From positions 61,437 to 125,436 of the forward strand of contig JBIKWB010000015.1 of the NCBI GenBank assembly GCA_044356555.1: a stretch of 64,000 nucleotides of DNA, read 5' to 3'. This DNA is from Tous-C4FEB sp044356555. Lineage in GTDB: Bacteria > Verrucomicrobiota > Verrucomicrobiia > Opitutales > Opitutaceae. The notes under the pieces were generated by a model. It did not search any database. It saw only the letters and a program-made list of their open reading frames with translations, and was not told the DNA's origin. How positions within the stretch are numbered: position 1 is the stretch's first letter; every line of letters starts with the position of its first letter. The position numbers were made by a program, and so were the translations under genes. This document shows positions 7,716 to 16,101 of the stretch, piece after piece.

Positions 7716-9842
7716 TCAGCGAAGAACACAGGTCTCGTCGGTGACGAGGAGGGTGTCGGTCTGGCCGTCGGGGCGCGGGATGGTGAGCGTGCCGTCGGGG
7801 GCGAGCTTGGCGGCGAGGGCGGCGGGTTTGGCACCGCGTTCGGGCCAGAGGATTGAATAGACGGTGAACTCAGCAGCGGATTCGTTGCTCTCCAGCGTGA
7901 GGTGTTGATGCGGGGTCCACTTGCCCGTGAGGTGCGCGCCGCTCACGGTGCCGCCCGCGTATTTCGGGTCGACGGGGACGGGGAATTGATCGGTGACGCT
8001 GGCGCGCCACGTGAGGTTGGCGGCGAGGATTTGGGTCGTGAGCGAGGCTTTTTTCTGTGCGCCGACAATGGTCGACGTGGAGGTGGCGGCGTCCCACACG
8101 AGCGTATGGTCAGCATGGAGCAGCCAGGAAATTTTGGCGGGTGCGGTGAGGACGACGCGGTCGCGGAGCACGATGTAGCGGGAGTCGACGAACACGAGGT
8201 CGCGGGTGACGCGCTTCACGCGGTCTTTGGGCTGGAGGGTCGAGTAGGCTTTGGTGGCGTCGCCGGTGGTCCAGACGGTGCGGGGCGTTTCTTCGTAGCG
8301 GGTGATTTTGCCGGTGGACGCTTTGGACTGCGCTTTTTGGCCGAGGCCGTCGATGAGCAGGGTGTTTTTCGAAATCGTCTGGCGCGTCCATTCGCGGTGA
8401 AGCGGCGAGTTGTGGAATTCGCGGTAGGCGGAGTTGATCGCGAGGCCTTCGCCGTAGGCGTTTAGGATAAACGCATTTTGGTCGGCGTGGCTGTGGCTGA
8501 AGGAACCGTATTGAGAGGATTTGAAGGTGACGTGGATGTCGTCCGCGGGCCGGCCGAGGGCGCGGTGCAGGGAAACCCAGCCGACGTCGCGGAAGTGGCG
8601 GTGGGCGGGCAACGTGGAGAGCGGGACGGGGGCGGGGAGGGCGCGGCCGGAGGCGATGAAGTTGCGGAAGAGGAATTCGGCGGCGACGGGGTAGGTGCGG
8701 CCGAGGTCGTCGAGGCCCTTGTTGACGGGACGGGTGCGGGTGTCGGTGCAAAGGGCCGCGTAGGAAAGGAGGACGCCGTTTTGCTGCACGCGGGCGAGGT
8801 GCTCCATGTAGTCGGCGATGACGGGTTCGAGGTTGAAGCGGCCGGCGTTGGAGACGTCGCCGAAGGTGGTGTGGAGGTAGGGTTGGACGTTGTAGATCGC
8901 GAAGAGCGGGGAGTTTTTCCAGAACGGCGAGGCGTAGGCGGAGGGATCGCCGAGGGCGAGGAGCGCGTCTTGGAAGGCGGCGTGTTCGAAGGTGCCGCGC
9001 CAGTAGGCGGTGCCCTCGCCCCAGCCGCCGTCGTCGCCGCCCCAGGGACTGAACTGGTCGCGGTAAAAGGTGTAAGCATAGGTCCACCAGGCGCGGGCTT
9101 CGGGCAGGTCGTCCCAGAGCGCGAGGGCCGTGAGGCCGGTCATGGGCATGAAGCGGACCGGGTGCGAGGAGAGATCGGCGGCGATGGAGTTGCGGGTGAC
9201 CTGCGAGATGTTGCCTTCTTTTTCGATCCACTCGGCGGAGCGGGTGCCGCGGATTTTGAAGTGGGCGAGGATGGTGGCGCGGTCGGCGGGCGAGAGTTTC
9301 GCGCGGAGCTGGTCGAAAACAAGGGGGAGCTTTCGCCAGAGGCGGAAGTGGGCTTCGTCGTTGTAATTAATATCGGTGGCGCCGACGACGTCGCCGGATT
9401 TCCAGTCGGGGGCGAAATGCCACGCGGACACTCCGAGGAGAATCTCGCGGGCTTTGGCGAAATATTTTTCCTCGCCGGTGACGATCCAAGCGAGGGTGGC
9501 GGCTTCGGCGATGCCGGTGATCCGACCGCAGACGTCTTGGACGGCGCGCCATTTGTCGGCTTTGGCGGAGTCACGTTTGGAGGGGGTCGGGTCGCCGTAG
9601 GTGCGGGGCTCGGCGGGGAACGGCATCGACATGTAATCACGGTCGAGGTCGCGCTTGATGAGGGCGTAGGCTTTCGCGCCGTCGCCGGTGAGGCAGTAAG
9701 CGCGGAAGACCTCGGCGCGCCCGGCGAGGATGTTGGTGCGCGGGGCGGAGGCGGGGACGAGGCTGGCGGGGTCGGTGGCGGCGTGAAGGGCGGGAGAAAG
9801 AGTGAGAGAAAGAGAAAGAAGAAGGAGAAAGAGGGCTTTCAT
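7716..9842 (-). CDS. Heparinase II/III-like polysaccharide lyase
   Basis: 708 residues: signal peptide (about 1-21), an alpha-helical toroid with N-terminal DUF4962-like character, then a beta-sandwich Heparinase_II_III domain. Visible active-site-like strings include NISQVTRNSIAADL, GGDDGGWGEGTAYW and SFSHSHADQNAFILNAYGEG (His and Tyr rich). Expected to cleave uronate-containing glycans by beta-elimination outside the cytoplasm. It is last in a minus-strand run with a sodium/solute symporter, an isomerase and a 2-hydroxyacid dehydrogenase. Alginate, heparin-like and ulvan-like substrates cannot be told apart from sequence alone. Confidence 0.8.
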   Translation of the reverse strand: MKALFLLLLSLSLTLSPALHAATDPASLVPASAPRTNILAGRAEVFRAYCLTGDGAKAYALIKRDLDRDYMSMPFPAEPRTYGDPTPSKRDSAKADKWRAVQDVCGRITGIAEAATLAWIVTGEEKYFAKAREILLGVSAWHFAPDWKSGDVVGATDINYNDEAHFRLWRKLPLVFDQLRAKLSPADRATILAHFKIRGTRSAEWIEKEGNISQVTRNSIAADLSSHPVRFMPMTGLTALALWDDLPEARAWWTYAYTFYRDQFSPWGGDDGGWGEGTAYWRGTFEHAAFQDALLALGDPSAYASPFWKNSPLFAIYNVQPYLHTTFGDVSNAGRFNLEPVIADYMEHLARVQQNGVLLSYAALCTDTRTRPVNKGLDDLGRTYPVAAEFLFRNFIASGRALPAPVPLSTLPAHRHFRDVGWVSLHRALGRPADDIHVTFKSSQYGSFSHSHADQNAFILNAYGEGLAINSAYREFHNSPLHREWTRQTISKNTLLIDGLGQKAQSKASTGKITRYEETPRTVWTTGDATKAYSTLQPKDRVKRVTRDLVFVDSRYIVLRDRVVLTAPAKISWLLHADHTLVWDAATSTSTIVGAQKKASLTTQILAANLTWRASVTDQFPVPVDPKYAGGTVSGAHLTGKWTPHQHLTLESNESAAEFTVYSILWPERGAKPAALAAKLAPDGTLTIPRPDGQTDTLLVTDETCVLR

Positions 9843-9895
9843 GGGACGGAAATGGGCGAGCGGCGAAGGACGGGTCGGAGACTGCTGCCCTTACT

Positions 9896-10897
9896 TCAAG
9901 TGGATCGGTCGTAGACCTCGGGGGTGACGATGGCTTCGAGGGGGAGGCCTTGGGTGAAGGCGCGGAGGTTGCGCAGGGCTTGGGCGGTGGCGTCGGGGTA
10001 GCGGTCGAGCGTGGGGCCGGCGAAATGCGGGGTGAGGAAGACGTTGGGCAGGCCGCGTAGCGCGTGATCGGGGGCGAGGGGCTCGTGGGCGTAAACATCG
10101 AGGCCGAATTGGATTTGTCCCTCGCGGGCGACGCAGATGAGCGCGGCCTCGTCGACGACGGCGCCGCGGCCGACGTTGACGAAGGCGGCACCGGGCGGAA
10201 GGAGCCGGAGAAGTTTTTCGTCGATGAGGCCGGTGGTCGCCGGGATGAGCGGGGCGAGTTCGACGAGCACATCGCTACCGGCAAAGAGCGCTTCGAGCGA
10301 CGGCGCACGACGCAGGCCGAACTCGCGCTCGTGGGCGGCGTCGACGTCGGGGGCGAAGACGGTGACCGCGCAATTGAACGGACGGATCAGGCGGACGAAT
10401 TCGCGGGCGACGGGGCCGAAGCCGTGGATGCCGACGCGGCGTTCGAAAAGGGATACGGCTTCGGTCGGGCCGTTTTTCCACGCGCCCTTTTGGTGCATGG
10501 CAAACGTCCATTGGGTGGCGCGGCGAAGGCAGGTGAGGGTGTGGAGGAGGGCGCACTCCGCGACGACGCGGCTGATCGCTCCGCCCCAATTGGTGAGAAG
10601 CAGGCCCTGCTCGAGGTGGGCGCGGGTGACGAGGGTCTTGATCGAGCCGGTGAGGTAGCAGACGTAGCGGAGGCGGGCCGGGAGCACGGCCGGGAGCAGG
10701 GGTGTTTTCCAGCAGGCGAGCAAAATTGTGGGATCGGCGGCGGCGAGTTTTTCCGCGAAGGCGGCGGGACTGAGTCCGGTGGGATCGAGCAGGCGGAAGC
10801 CGGGGAAGAGCGCGCGGAGTTCGGCGAGCAACGGAGCGGGAAGAAAATGCTCGGCCTCGTAAGGCGTGAGGACGGCGAGGAGAGAACGGTCGGGCAT
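9896..10897 (-). CDS. D-isomer-specific 2-hydroxyacid dehydrogenase
   Basis: NAD(P)-dependent dehydrogenase of the SerA/GhrA-like family, 333 residues. The Rossmann motif VGIHGFGPVAREFVR lies mid-protein, VGRGAVVDEAAL carries the substrate-binding region, YAHEP holds the catalytic Glu and LTPHFAGPT the catalytic His. It begins 16 bp downstream of the isomerase gene, so it is probably co-transcribed. A role reducing a 2-keto acid released during uronate breakdown is inference from context. Confidence 0.85.
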   Translation of the reverse strand: MPDRSLLAVLTPYEAEHFLPAPLLAELRALFPGFRLLDPTGLSPAAFAEKLAAADPTILLACWKTPLLPAVLPARLRYVCYLTGSIKTLVTRAHLEQGLLLTNWGGAISRVVAECALLHTLTCLRRATQWTFAMHQKGAWKNGPTEAVSLFERRVGIHGFGPVAREFVRLIRPFNCAVTVFAPDVDAAHEREFGLRRAPSLEALFAGSDVLVELAPLIPATTGLIDEKLLRLLPPGAAFVNVGRGAVVDEAALICVAREGQIQFGLDVYAHEPLAPDHALRGLPNVFLTPHFAGPTLDRYPDATAQALRNLRAFTQGLPLEAIVTPEVYDRST

Positions 10898-10913
10898 GGA
10901 CGTGGTGCAGGAG

Positions 10914-12056
10914 TCAGGCCGAGGGCGGCAGGCACTCGAGGAGGTCGAGGGTCGGCGAAGGATTCAGTTGCCAAGGCCCGAGGGCGGCAGGGACGAAAAT
11001 TTTGTCGAAGGGCCGGAGAGCGTGAGTTTCGCCGCCGACGGTGAGGGAGCCGGAGCCGGCGGTGACGATGCCGACGAAGCACTCCGAATCGTGGCGGGAG
11101 ATCGGACCACGAATGTGACTCTTGCGAATGCGGAAACAGGGGGTTCGCTCGAGGCCGATGAGCGTGTCTTGGTAGGAATCGGGGCCGAGGGCGCGGGCGC
11201 GACGGGGCGGGCAAAAGGCTTCGGTGAGGACGCGGTTTGCCGGCCACGGATCGAGGTCGAACACATCGAGGCAGAACTCGAGGCCGCGGTTCATGAAGCG
11301 CGCACTTTCCGGTAGCGTGTAGCCGCCGCGCTCGAATTCGAAACGCACGACGAGATCGCTGGGCTCCATGATCTCGGCGAGGAGCAGGCCGGGGCCGAGG
11401 GCGTGCGGCACGCCACCGGGAACGATGAAGGTATCGCCGACATTGACGGGGATTTTGTCGAAGCAGGCCTCGAGGCCGGCGATGTCCTGGGCCTCGATCA
11501 GGCGGCGCAGTTGGTCGCGCGTAGGCGGGCGTTGGAAACCGAGGTAGAGATAGGGCGGGTGCGGGAGATCGTCGCGGATCGCGAGGATGTGGTAGGCCTC
11601 GGTTTTGCCGGACGGCGCGTTGAGAAATTTTTGGGCGAACGCAGCGGTGGGATGGACTTGGAAGTGGAGTCGGATCGATGGATCGAGGAACTTGACCAGA
11701 AGTTGGGGCGACGCGCCGTAGCGGGCGACGTGGGCGGCGCCGAGGTAGGGGACGGGATCGGCCGCGAGGAGATCAGCGAAGTTTTTTGGGGTGGGATCGG
11801 AGCCGGCGAGAACGGAGGAGATTCCTTCGGGGAGTTGAGAGTTGAGAGCTGAGAGCTGAGAGTTCGGAGCGGAGGCGTGGCGGGTGGCGTCGGGGGGATT
11901 GACCGCGCGGGTGGTGGAGGCGATCCAGTCCTCGGGGAAATGGGTGTCGGCGGGCGAGGATGCGCCGGAAAGCCGGTCCAATTCGCGCCCGCCGAGGTAA
12001 GTGCGCCAAACGCGGTTGGGCGGGAGACGGAGAAGTGGGGCCTGAGATGAACTCAT
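10914..12056 (-). CDS. Class I mannose-6-phosphate isomerase-like protein
   Basis: 380-residue zinc cupin enzyme interconverting mannose-6-P and fructose-6-P, or a relative acting on another sugar. Putative zinc ligands are Gln133 and His135 (HFQVHP), Glu153 (KTEAYHIL) and His218 (GGVPHAL). The ATG at 12056 overlaps the symporter stop (ATGA), indicating translational coupling. Residues about 63-77 (NSQLSALNSQL) are encoded by a low-complexity GAGAGTT/GAGAGCT-type repeat not expected in the family. It sits in an otherwise ordinary N-terminal loop. Confidence 0.8.
   Translation of the reverse strand: MSSSQAPLLRLPPNRVWRTYLGGRELDRLSGASSPADTHFPEDWIASTTRAVNPPDATRHASAPNSQLSALNSQLPEGISSVLAGSDPTPKNFADLLAADPVPYLGAAHVARYGASPQLLVKFLDPSIRLHFQVHPTAAFAQKFLNAPSGKTEAYHILAIRDDLPHPPYLYLGFQRPPTRDQLRRLIEAQDIAGLEACFDKIPVNVGDTFIVPGGVPHALGPGLLLAEIMEPSDLVVRFEFERGGYTLPESARFMNRGLEFCLDVFDLDPWPANRVLTEAFCPPRRARALGPDSYQDTLIGLERTPCFRIRKSHIRGPISRHDSECFVGIVTAGSGSLTVGGETHALRPFDKIFVPAALGPWQLNPSPTLDLLECLPPSA
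11832..11867. repeat. Short GAGAGTT/GAGAGCT tandem repeat inside the isomerase gene
   Basis: Plus strand reads GAGTTGAGAGTTGAGAGCTGAGAGCTGAGAGTT, five imperfect heptamer units. It is in frame and encodes NSQLSALNSQL on the minus strand. Likely a replication-slippage or small repeat insertion. Confidence 0.6.
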
Positions 12057-13801
12057 GATGGGTTTCCGGTCCGACGAGCGGTGAATAAAAGCAGGGCACC
12101 GATGCCGGCAACGAGGGTGCCGCAGCCAATGAAGGCGAGGCGGCCGATGAGCGGATTCGGAATGAGTGCGAGGAGTAGTACGAAGCCGCCGTAGGCGATG
12201 CAGAGCCAGCCGACGGCGGCGGACTGCTGGGCGTCGTTGCCGGCGCCTTCCTCTTTGGCGAAGTCGACGGGCTGGTTGAAGCGGGTGAAGAACTCGGCGA
12301 CGTTGGCTTTGTGCTCGGGTGTGGTGCCCTTCCAAAAGAACATGGTGCCGAGGAACCAAGCGGAGCCGACGGTGACGTTGCCGAAGAGCTCGATGCCTTG
12401 GCGCCAATACTCCTTGGCGGTGTTGTCCAGTGGGCCGGTGTAGCCGAAGAGCGGGGCGGCCCATTCGGGCGTGAGAAACCGGCTGATAAAGAGCGAGCCC
12501 GCGAAGCCGACGAGGACAGTGCTCCATGCCGACCAAGGCGGCGTGCGGCGGACGATGATGCCGAGCACGAGTGGGACGAGGATGGGCGTGCCGATGAGAA
12601 TGCTCAGGCGTTGGGTCATGGTGAAAAGATCCATGCCCCGGAGCTCGCTGAGTTTCAGCCCGACCAGAATCACGAGGATGCCGAGCGTCGCGGTGGCGAT
12701 CTTGCTGACGCGGAGGAGGTGGGCGTCGGGGGCGTTGGGCTTGATGATCGGTTGGTAGAAATTCTTGATGAAGTAACCGGCATTTTTGTTCAGGCCGGAG
12801 TCCATCGACGACATGGTGGCGGCGAAGATACCGCTGACGAGCAGCCCCATCATGCCGACCGGCATGACGTCGCGGGCGACGGCGATGAAGGCGGCTTCCT
12901 CGGGGTTTTTCAGGTTGGGGAAGACGACGCCGAGGTCCGGGTAGAGAATGCGGGCAACCATGGGCGGGATGAACCAGATGATGATGCCGACGATGAAGAG
13001 GCCGGCGCCCAGCAGGCCGGCCCAGCGGGCGTGGCGGCCGTCTTTGACGCAGAGGTAGCGGTTGGCGTCGTTGAGATTGTTGGTCGAGAAGAGCTGTTTG
13101 AGGATCATCGCGAGGCACCACAGCCAAAGGAATTCTTGGGTGAACACCTGGTTGAGATCGAGATGGCCGGCGGGTAATTGAGAAACGAAGCCATTGAGGC
13201 CGCCGACTTTCAGCAGCGCGAGCACCGTGACGGCCAGACAGACCGGCATGAGGATGAGGACTTGGATGAAGTCACTGGCGAGGACGGCCCAACTGCCGCC
13301 GATCAACGCCATGATGAGCACGACCACGCCGGTGGCCATGATGGTGAGACTGATATCCAGACCGAAGACGGCGGCGAAGAAGACGCCCAAGGAATTGAGC
13401 CAGATCCCGGCTTGAAGGAGGCCGAAGGGCACTTGAAGCCACGTGAATACCTGTTCGCTGGCGGCGCCGAAACGGGTGCGGATGGCCTGGATGCTCGTGA
13501 CGACGCGGAGCTGGCGAAAGCGAGGGCCGAAGTGGTAGGCGTTGACGAGAAAACCGAGGGAATTGCCGATATAAATTACGATGATCGGCCAGCCGTCGCT
13601 GTAAGCTTTGCTGGAGGCGCCGGTAAACGTCCACGCGCTGAAAGCGACCATGAAGGCGGAGCCGCCGACCATCCACCATAGGGCTTTGCCGCCGCCGCGA
13701 AAATATTCGGAGACGTTGGTCACGAATTTCCGGAAGACCCAACTGATCGCCAGCATGTAGACGAAGTAGAAAACGAGGACGGCGTAGTCGTAGGATGTCA
13801 T
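12053..13801 (-). CDS. Sodium/solute symporter (SSS family)
   Basis: 582 residues with about 13 hydrophobic segments. The N-terminus MTSYDYAVLVFYFVYMLAISW begins TM1, then RGGGKALWWMVGGSAFMVAFSAWTFTGA, the hallmark SSS sodium/sugar-binding region, and TMSSMDSGLNKNAGYF as the conserved TM8-9 motif. Expected to import the sugar or unsaturated uronate freed by the lyase. The start at 13801 is chosen because it directly precedes TM1. It is first in a run with the isomerase, dehydrogenase and lyase genes, with the LacI gene upstream on the same strand. Confidence 0.9.
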   Translation of the reverse strand: MTSYDYAVLVFYFVYMLAISWVFRKFVTNVSEYFRGGGKALWWMVGGSAFMVAFSAWTFTGASSKAYSDGWPIIVIYIGNSLGFLVNAYHFGPRFRQLRVVTSIQAIRTRFGAASEQVFTWLQVPFGLLQAGIWLNSLGVFFAAVFGLDISLTIMATGVVVLIMALIGGSWAVLASDFIQVLILMPVCLAVTVLALLKVGGLNGFVSQLPAGHLDLNQVFTQEFLWLWCLAMILKQLFSTNNLNDANRYLCVKDGRHARWAGLLGAGLFIVGIIIWFIPPMVARILYPDLGVVFPNLKNPEEAAFIAVARDVMPVGMMGLLVSGIFAATMSSMDSGLNKNAGYFIKNFYQPIIKPNAPDAHLLRVSKIATATLGILVILVGLKLSELRGMDLFTMTQRLSILIGTPILVPLVLGIIVRRTPPWSAWSTVLVGFAGSLFISRFLTPEWAAPLFGYTGPLDNTAKEYWRQGIELFGNVTVGSAWFLGTMFFWKGTTPEHKANVAEFFTRFNQPVDFAKEEGAGNDAQQSAAVGWLCIAYGGFVLLLALIPNPLIGRLAFIGCGTLVAGIGALLLFTARRTGNPS

Positions 13802-13837
13802 GGGTGGGGGCGTCGGCCGAAAGCAGCCAGAGAGCTG

Positions 13838-13855
13838 AACCAATAATTATAACTA
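13838..13855. promoter_or_regulatory. AT-rich site upstream of the symporter operon
   Basis: AACCAATAATTA (13838-13849) overlaps AATTATAACTA (13845-13855). Both strings recur with one mismatch each upstream of the adjacent LacI gene (14995-15006 and 14975-14985). This suggests that the LacI protein binds both promoters. They could instead be -10 regions. Confidence 0.35.
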
Positions 13856-13914
13856 TGAACTGCCAAGGTGGAAACGAGCGCCCGGGCGGCCGAAGGCGGT
13901 TCGGAGCCCCGGTC

Positions 13915-14961
13915 CTACTTGGGGGCAGGCCCGGTGGAGTTGCCGATGACGAGGGGGCCGGGCAACATGAGATCGGTGTAACCCTCGTCGGGCATATTTT
14001 CCCCAAGGACGAGACGGGCGGCGGTCTCGCCGAGTTTGTCGGGACTGGTCCCGGCGCCGGTGATGCGGAGCGCGCCCTCGATGCTCAGGCGGGAGACGTC
14101 GGCGGAAGCGAGACTGAGATCGGCCGGGACGTTCCAGCCCTCGCGTTGGAGCGCGAGCGCGGCGCCGTAGGCCATTGGGGTGTTGTAGGTGACGAAGGCG
14201 GTGGGGAAGTCGCGGCGCTTGGCGTGGGGCAGCAGCCCATGAATGGCCTCGCCGCCCTCGGCGCGATCGGCTTGGGCGACGACGGTGGTGTAGCGTGGGT
14301 CGAGGCTCAGGCCGTGCGCATGGAGGGCGTTTTTGAGCGCGAGCAGGCGGGCGTCGTGCCGACCAAGGGCGGCGTTGCCGCCGAGCCAGCCGATCCGGCG
14401 GTGGCCGAGGCCGTGAAGGTGGCGGACGACCTCGGTCAAGGCTTGGGGCTCATTGCCCAAAACCGAGTGACAGAGCCCGCGGTAGTGCGCCGAGACGGCG
14501 ACCACGCGACGCGTGAGCCGGGTGAGCTCGGACATGAATGGAAGGGCCACTTCGCCGAGGACAACGACGCCGCCGATTTCATGACTGGGGTGCAAAATCT
14601 GGCCTAGTTTGGCGGGCGTGAGTTCATCCTCGGCGCCCAGAAAGACAGAGCGATAACCCCGGGCTTCGAGACCGTGGTGCAAGCCGTGTTGGACGTGGCC
14701 GAAGTAAGTGCTGGGGATGTAGAGTCGCAGCGGAGCGCGCAGGATGAAGCCGATCTGTTTGACCCGGGAGGAATCCGGCGAGGAGTCCACTCGCATGCCC
14801 TTCGGCAAGTAGCCGGCGCGGACGGCGTGGTCCCAGATGCGTTTGTAGGTGTCCGGATTGATGCCCGCGCTGCGACCGTTGAGAGCGAGGGAGACGAGGG
14901 CTTGGGAAATGCCGAGCTGCTCGGCGAGCTGGGTCTGCGAGATCTTTCTCGGGCGAGGCAT
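13915..14961 (-). CDS. LacI-family transcriptional regulator
   Basis: 348 residues. The N-terminal HTH is ISQTQLAEQLGISQALVSLAL, followed by NGRSAGINPDTYKRIWDHA, then a ligand-binding domain of periplasmic-binding type. It lies directly upstream of the symporter operon on the same strand with a 113-bp gap and probably controls it. Paired AT-rich sites occur before both genes. The HTH is closer to the plain LacI type than to the YRPNP/YRKNP-type regulators at 4278 and 24189. Confidence 0.88.
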   Translation of the reverse strand: MPRPRKISQTQLAEQLGISQALVSLALNGRSAGINPDTYKRIWDHAVRAGYLPKGMRVDSSPDSSRVKQIGFILRAPLRLYIPSTYFGHVQHGLHHGLEARGYRSVFLGAEDELTPAKLGQILHPSHEIGGVVVLGEVALPFMSELTRLTRRVVAVSAHYRGLCHSVLGNEPQALTEVVRHLHGLGHRRIGWLGGNAALGRHDARLLALKNALHAHGLSLDPRYTTVVAQADRAEGGEAIHGLLPHAKRRDFPTAFVTYNTPMAYGAALALQREGWNVPADLSLASADVSRLSIEGALRITGAGTSPDKLGETAARLVLGENMPDEGYTDLMLPGPLVIGNSTGPAPK

Positions 14962-14974
14962 ACGGCCGAGATTT

Positions 14975-15006
14975 AATAATAACTAAAACGGGGCAACCAA
15001 TTATTA
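14975..15006. promoter_or_regulatory. AT-rich sites upstream of the LacI gene
   Basis: AATAATAACTA (14975-14985) and AACCAATTATTA (14995-15006) match the symporter promoter sites at 13845-13855 and 13838-13849 with one mismatch each. Two matches in a short, otherwise GC-rich spacer support a shared operator rather than chance. Confidence 0.35.
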
Positions 15007-15065
15007 GAGACCAGACCGGGCGGCCACGCCACCATCCGACCGCGAGCTTCGGGGAAGCTCCCGAT

Positions 15066-16055
15066 TCAGCCGTTTTTTCCGAGGCTGATCGGGGTGAAGG
15101 GCGCCAACTTCCGGTCCGGGGTTTGCGCCGCCAGCTCATCGAACGCCACCTGTTGCAGCGCCGTCGCCTGCGCCGGGGAGAGACCAAGCTCGAAGGCCGA
15201 GCGCTCGTCTTTCCCGAGCGAGCGCGGGTCGAGGCCGGTGAGATCGCCGAAGATCACCAGCGCCTCCAAGTAATAGCCGTAGGTGCTCGCGTGCCACTGG
15301 TCGTGGGCCCAGAGGTCGACTTGGCCGAACGCCACGCCGTCGTAGGGATTCGGATCGGCGACGCCGGTCTTGAAGGCGCGATTCCACGCTTCACCCACGG
15401 GGATTACCCCGCGGATAACCGGCGTGGAGGCCGCGGCCCGGTCGTAGGCGGCGCGAACGTCTTTGGCCATCTGTTCGATGGGCTTGCCGTGCCAGTGGCC
15501 TTTCGCCGGGTAAACCTGATCGGCCCGCGACCACGTGGCCAGCAGGCGAATGTCCACCGCCGGGTTTTTGCTGTGGAGCAACTCGGCGAGTTGCTTGGCC
15601 GAGCGGATGAGAAGGTCGGGGTTGCCGGGTTGCGCGGTGTTGAGCAGGCTTTGGCTTTGCATCACCACGCGGTCCCAGGCGCGGCCGATCAGGTGGAGTT
15701 TTTGCGCGAGATGAAGATCGAGGCCGGAACCGCTGACCGTCTCGACGCTGACGTTGAAATCGAGACCAGCCTGAGTGGCGAAGGTCTTGAATACCGCCGG
15801 CACGCCGCCGATGCCGCCGCCGTTGAGATCGGTGACGGTGTGGGCGCGGTGAAACCGCACGGCCGAGCCGGAGCCGAAGAGAAAGCTGTTTCCGATGAAC
15901 AGCAGGCTGCCCATCGGCTTAAGAGCCGGAGCGGCAGCCGTCGCGGCGACGGGAGGCGTCGGGCCGGCGGGTTGCGGCTGGGCAACGAGGGCGGCGACGA
16001 GGAGTGGCCACAGCAGCAGTCGGGTTGTGAAATTCTCAAGCGTTCGGCGAGTCAT
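15066..16055 (-). CDS. Secreted SGNH-like protein (GNSF motif)
   Basis: 329 residues with a signal peptide (about 1-26) and a proline/alanine-rich linker. SLLFIGNSFLFGSG resembles SGNH block I with Ser as nucleophile. RVVMQSQSLL is a possible block III equivalent and WAHDQWHASTYGYYLEALVIFG supplies a D..H pair late in the protein. Fits the DUF4886-like SGNH relatives common in Verrucomicrobiota. Probably a carbohydrate esterase; substrate unknown. Confidence 0.65.
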   Translation of the reverse strand: MTRRTLENFTTRLLLWPLLVAALVAQPQPAGPTPPVAATAAAPALKPMGSLLFIGNSFLFGSGSAVRFHRAHTVTDLNGGGIGGVPAVFKTFATQAGLDFNVSVETVSGSGLDLHLAQKLHLIGRAWDRVVMQSQSLLNTAQPGNPDLLIRSAKQLAELLHSKNPAVDIRLLATWSRADQVYPAKGHWHGKPIEQMAKDVRAAYDRAAASTPVIRGVIPVGEAWNRAFKTGVADPNPYDGVAFGQVDLWAHDQWHASTYGYYLEALVIFGDLTGLDPRSLGKDERSAFELGLSPAQATALQQVAFDELAAQTPDRKLAPFTPISLGKNG

Positions 16056-16101
16056 CGGCGTAAAGATGCGGTTGGATAAACGAAAGTGGCCCGGTGGAAC
16101 T

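Noticed and set aside
8478..9914. 478-codon plus-strand frame opposite the heparinase-like gene
   Set aside because: Low-complexity Gly/Glu/Val translation; antisense shadow of a recognised enzyme.
11832..11867. Short tandem repeat considered as a CRISPR fragment
   Set aside because: Units are contiguous heptamers with no spacers, and there are no cas genes in the window.
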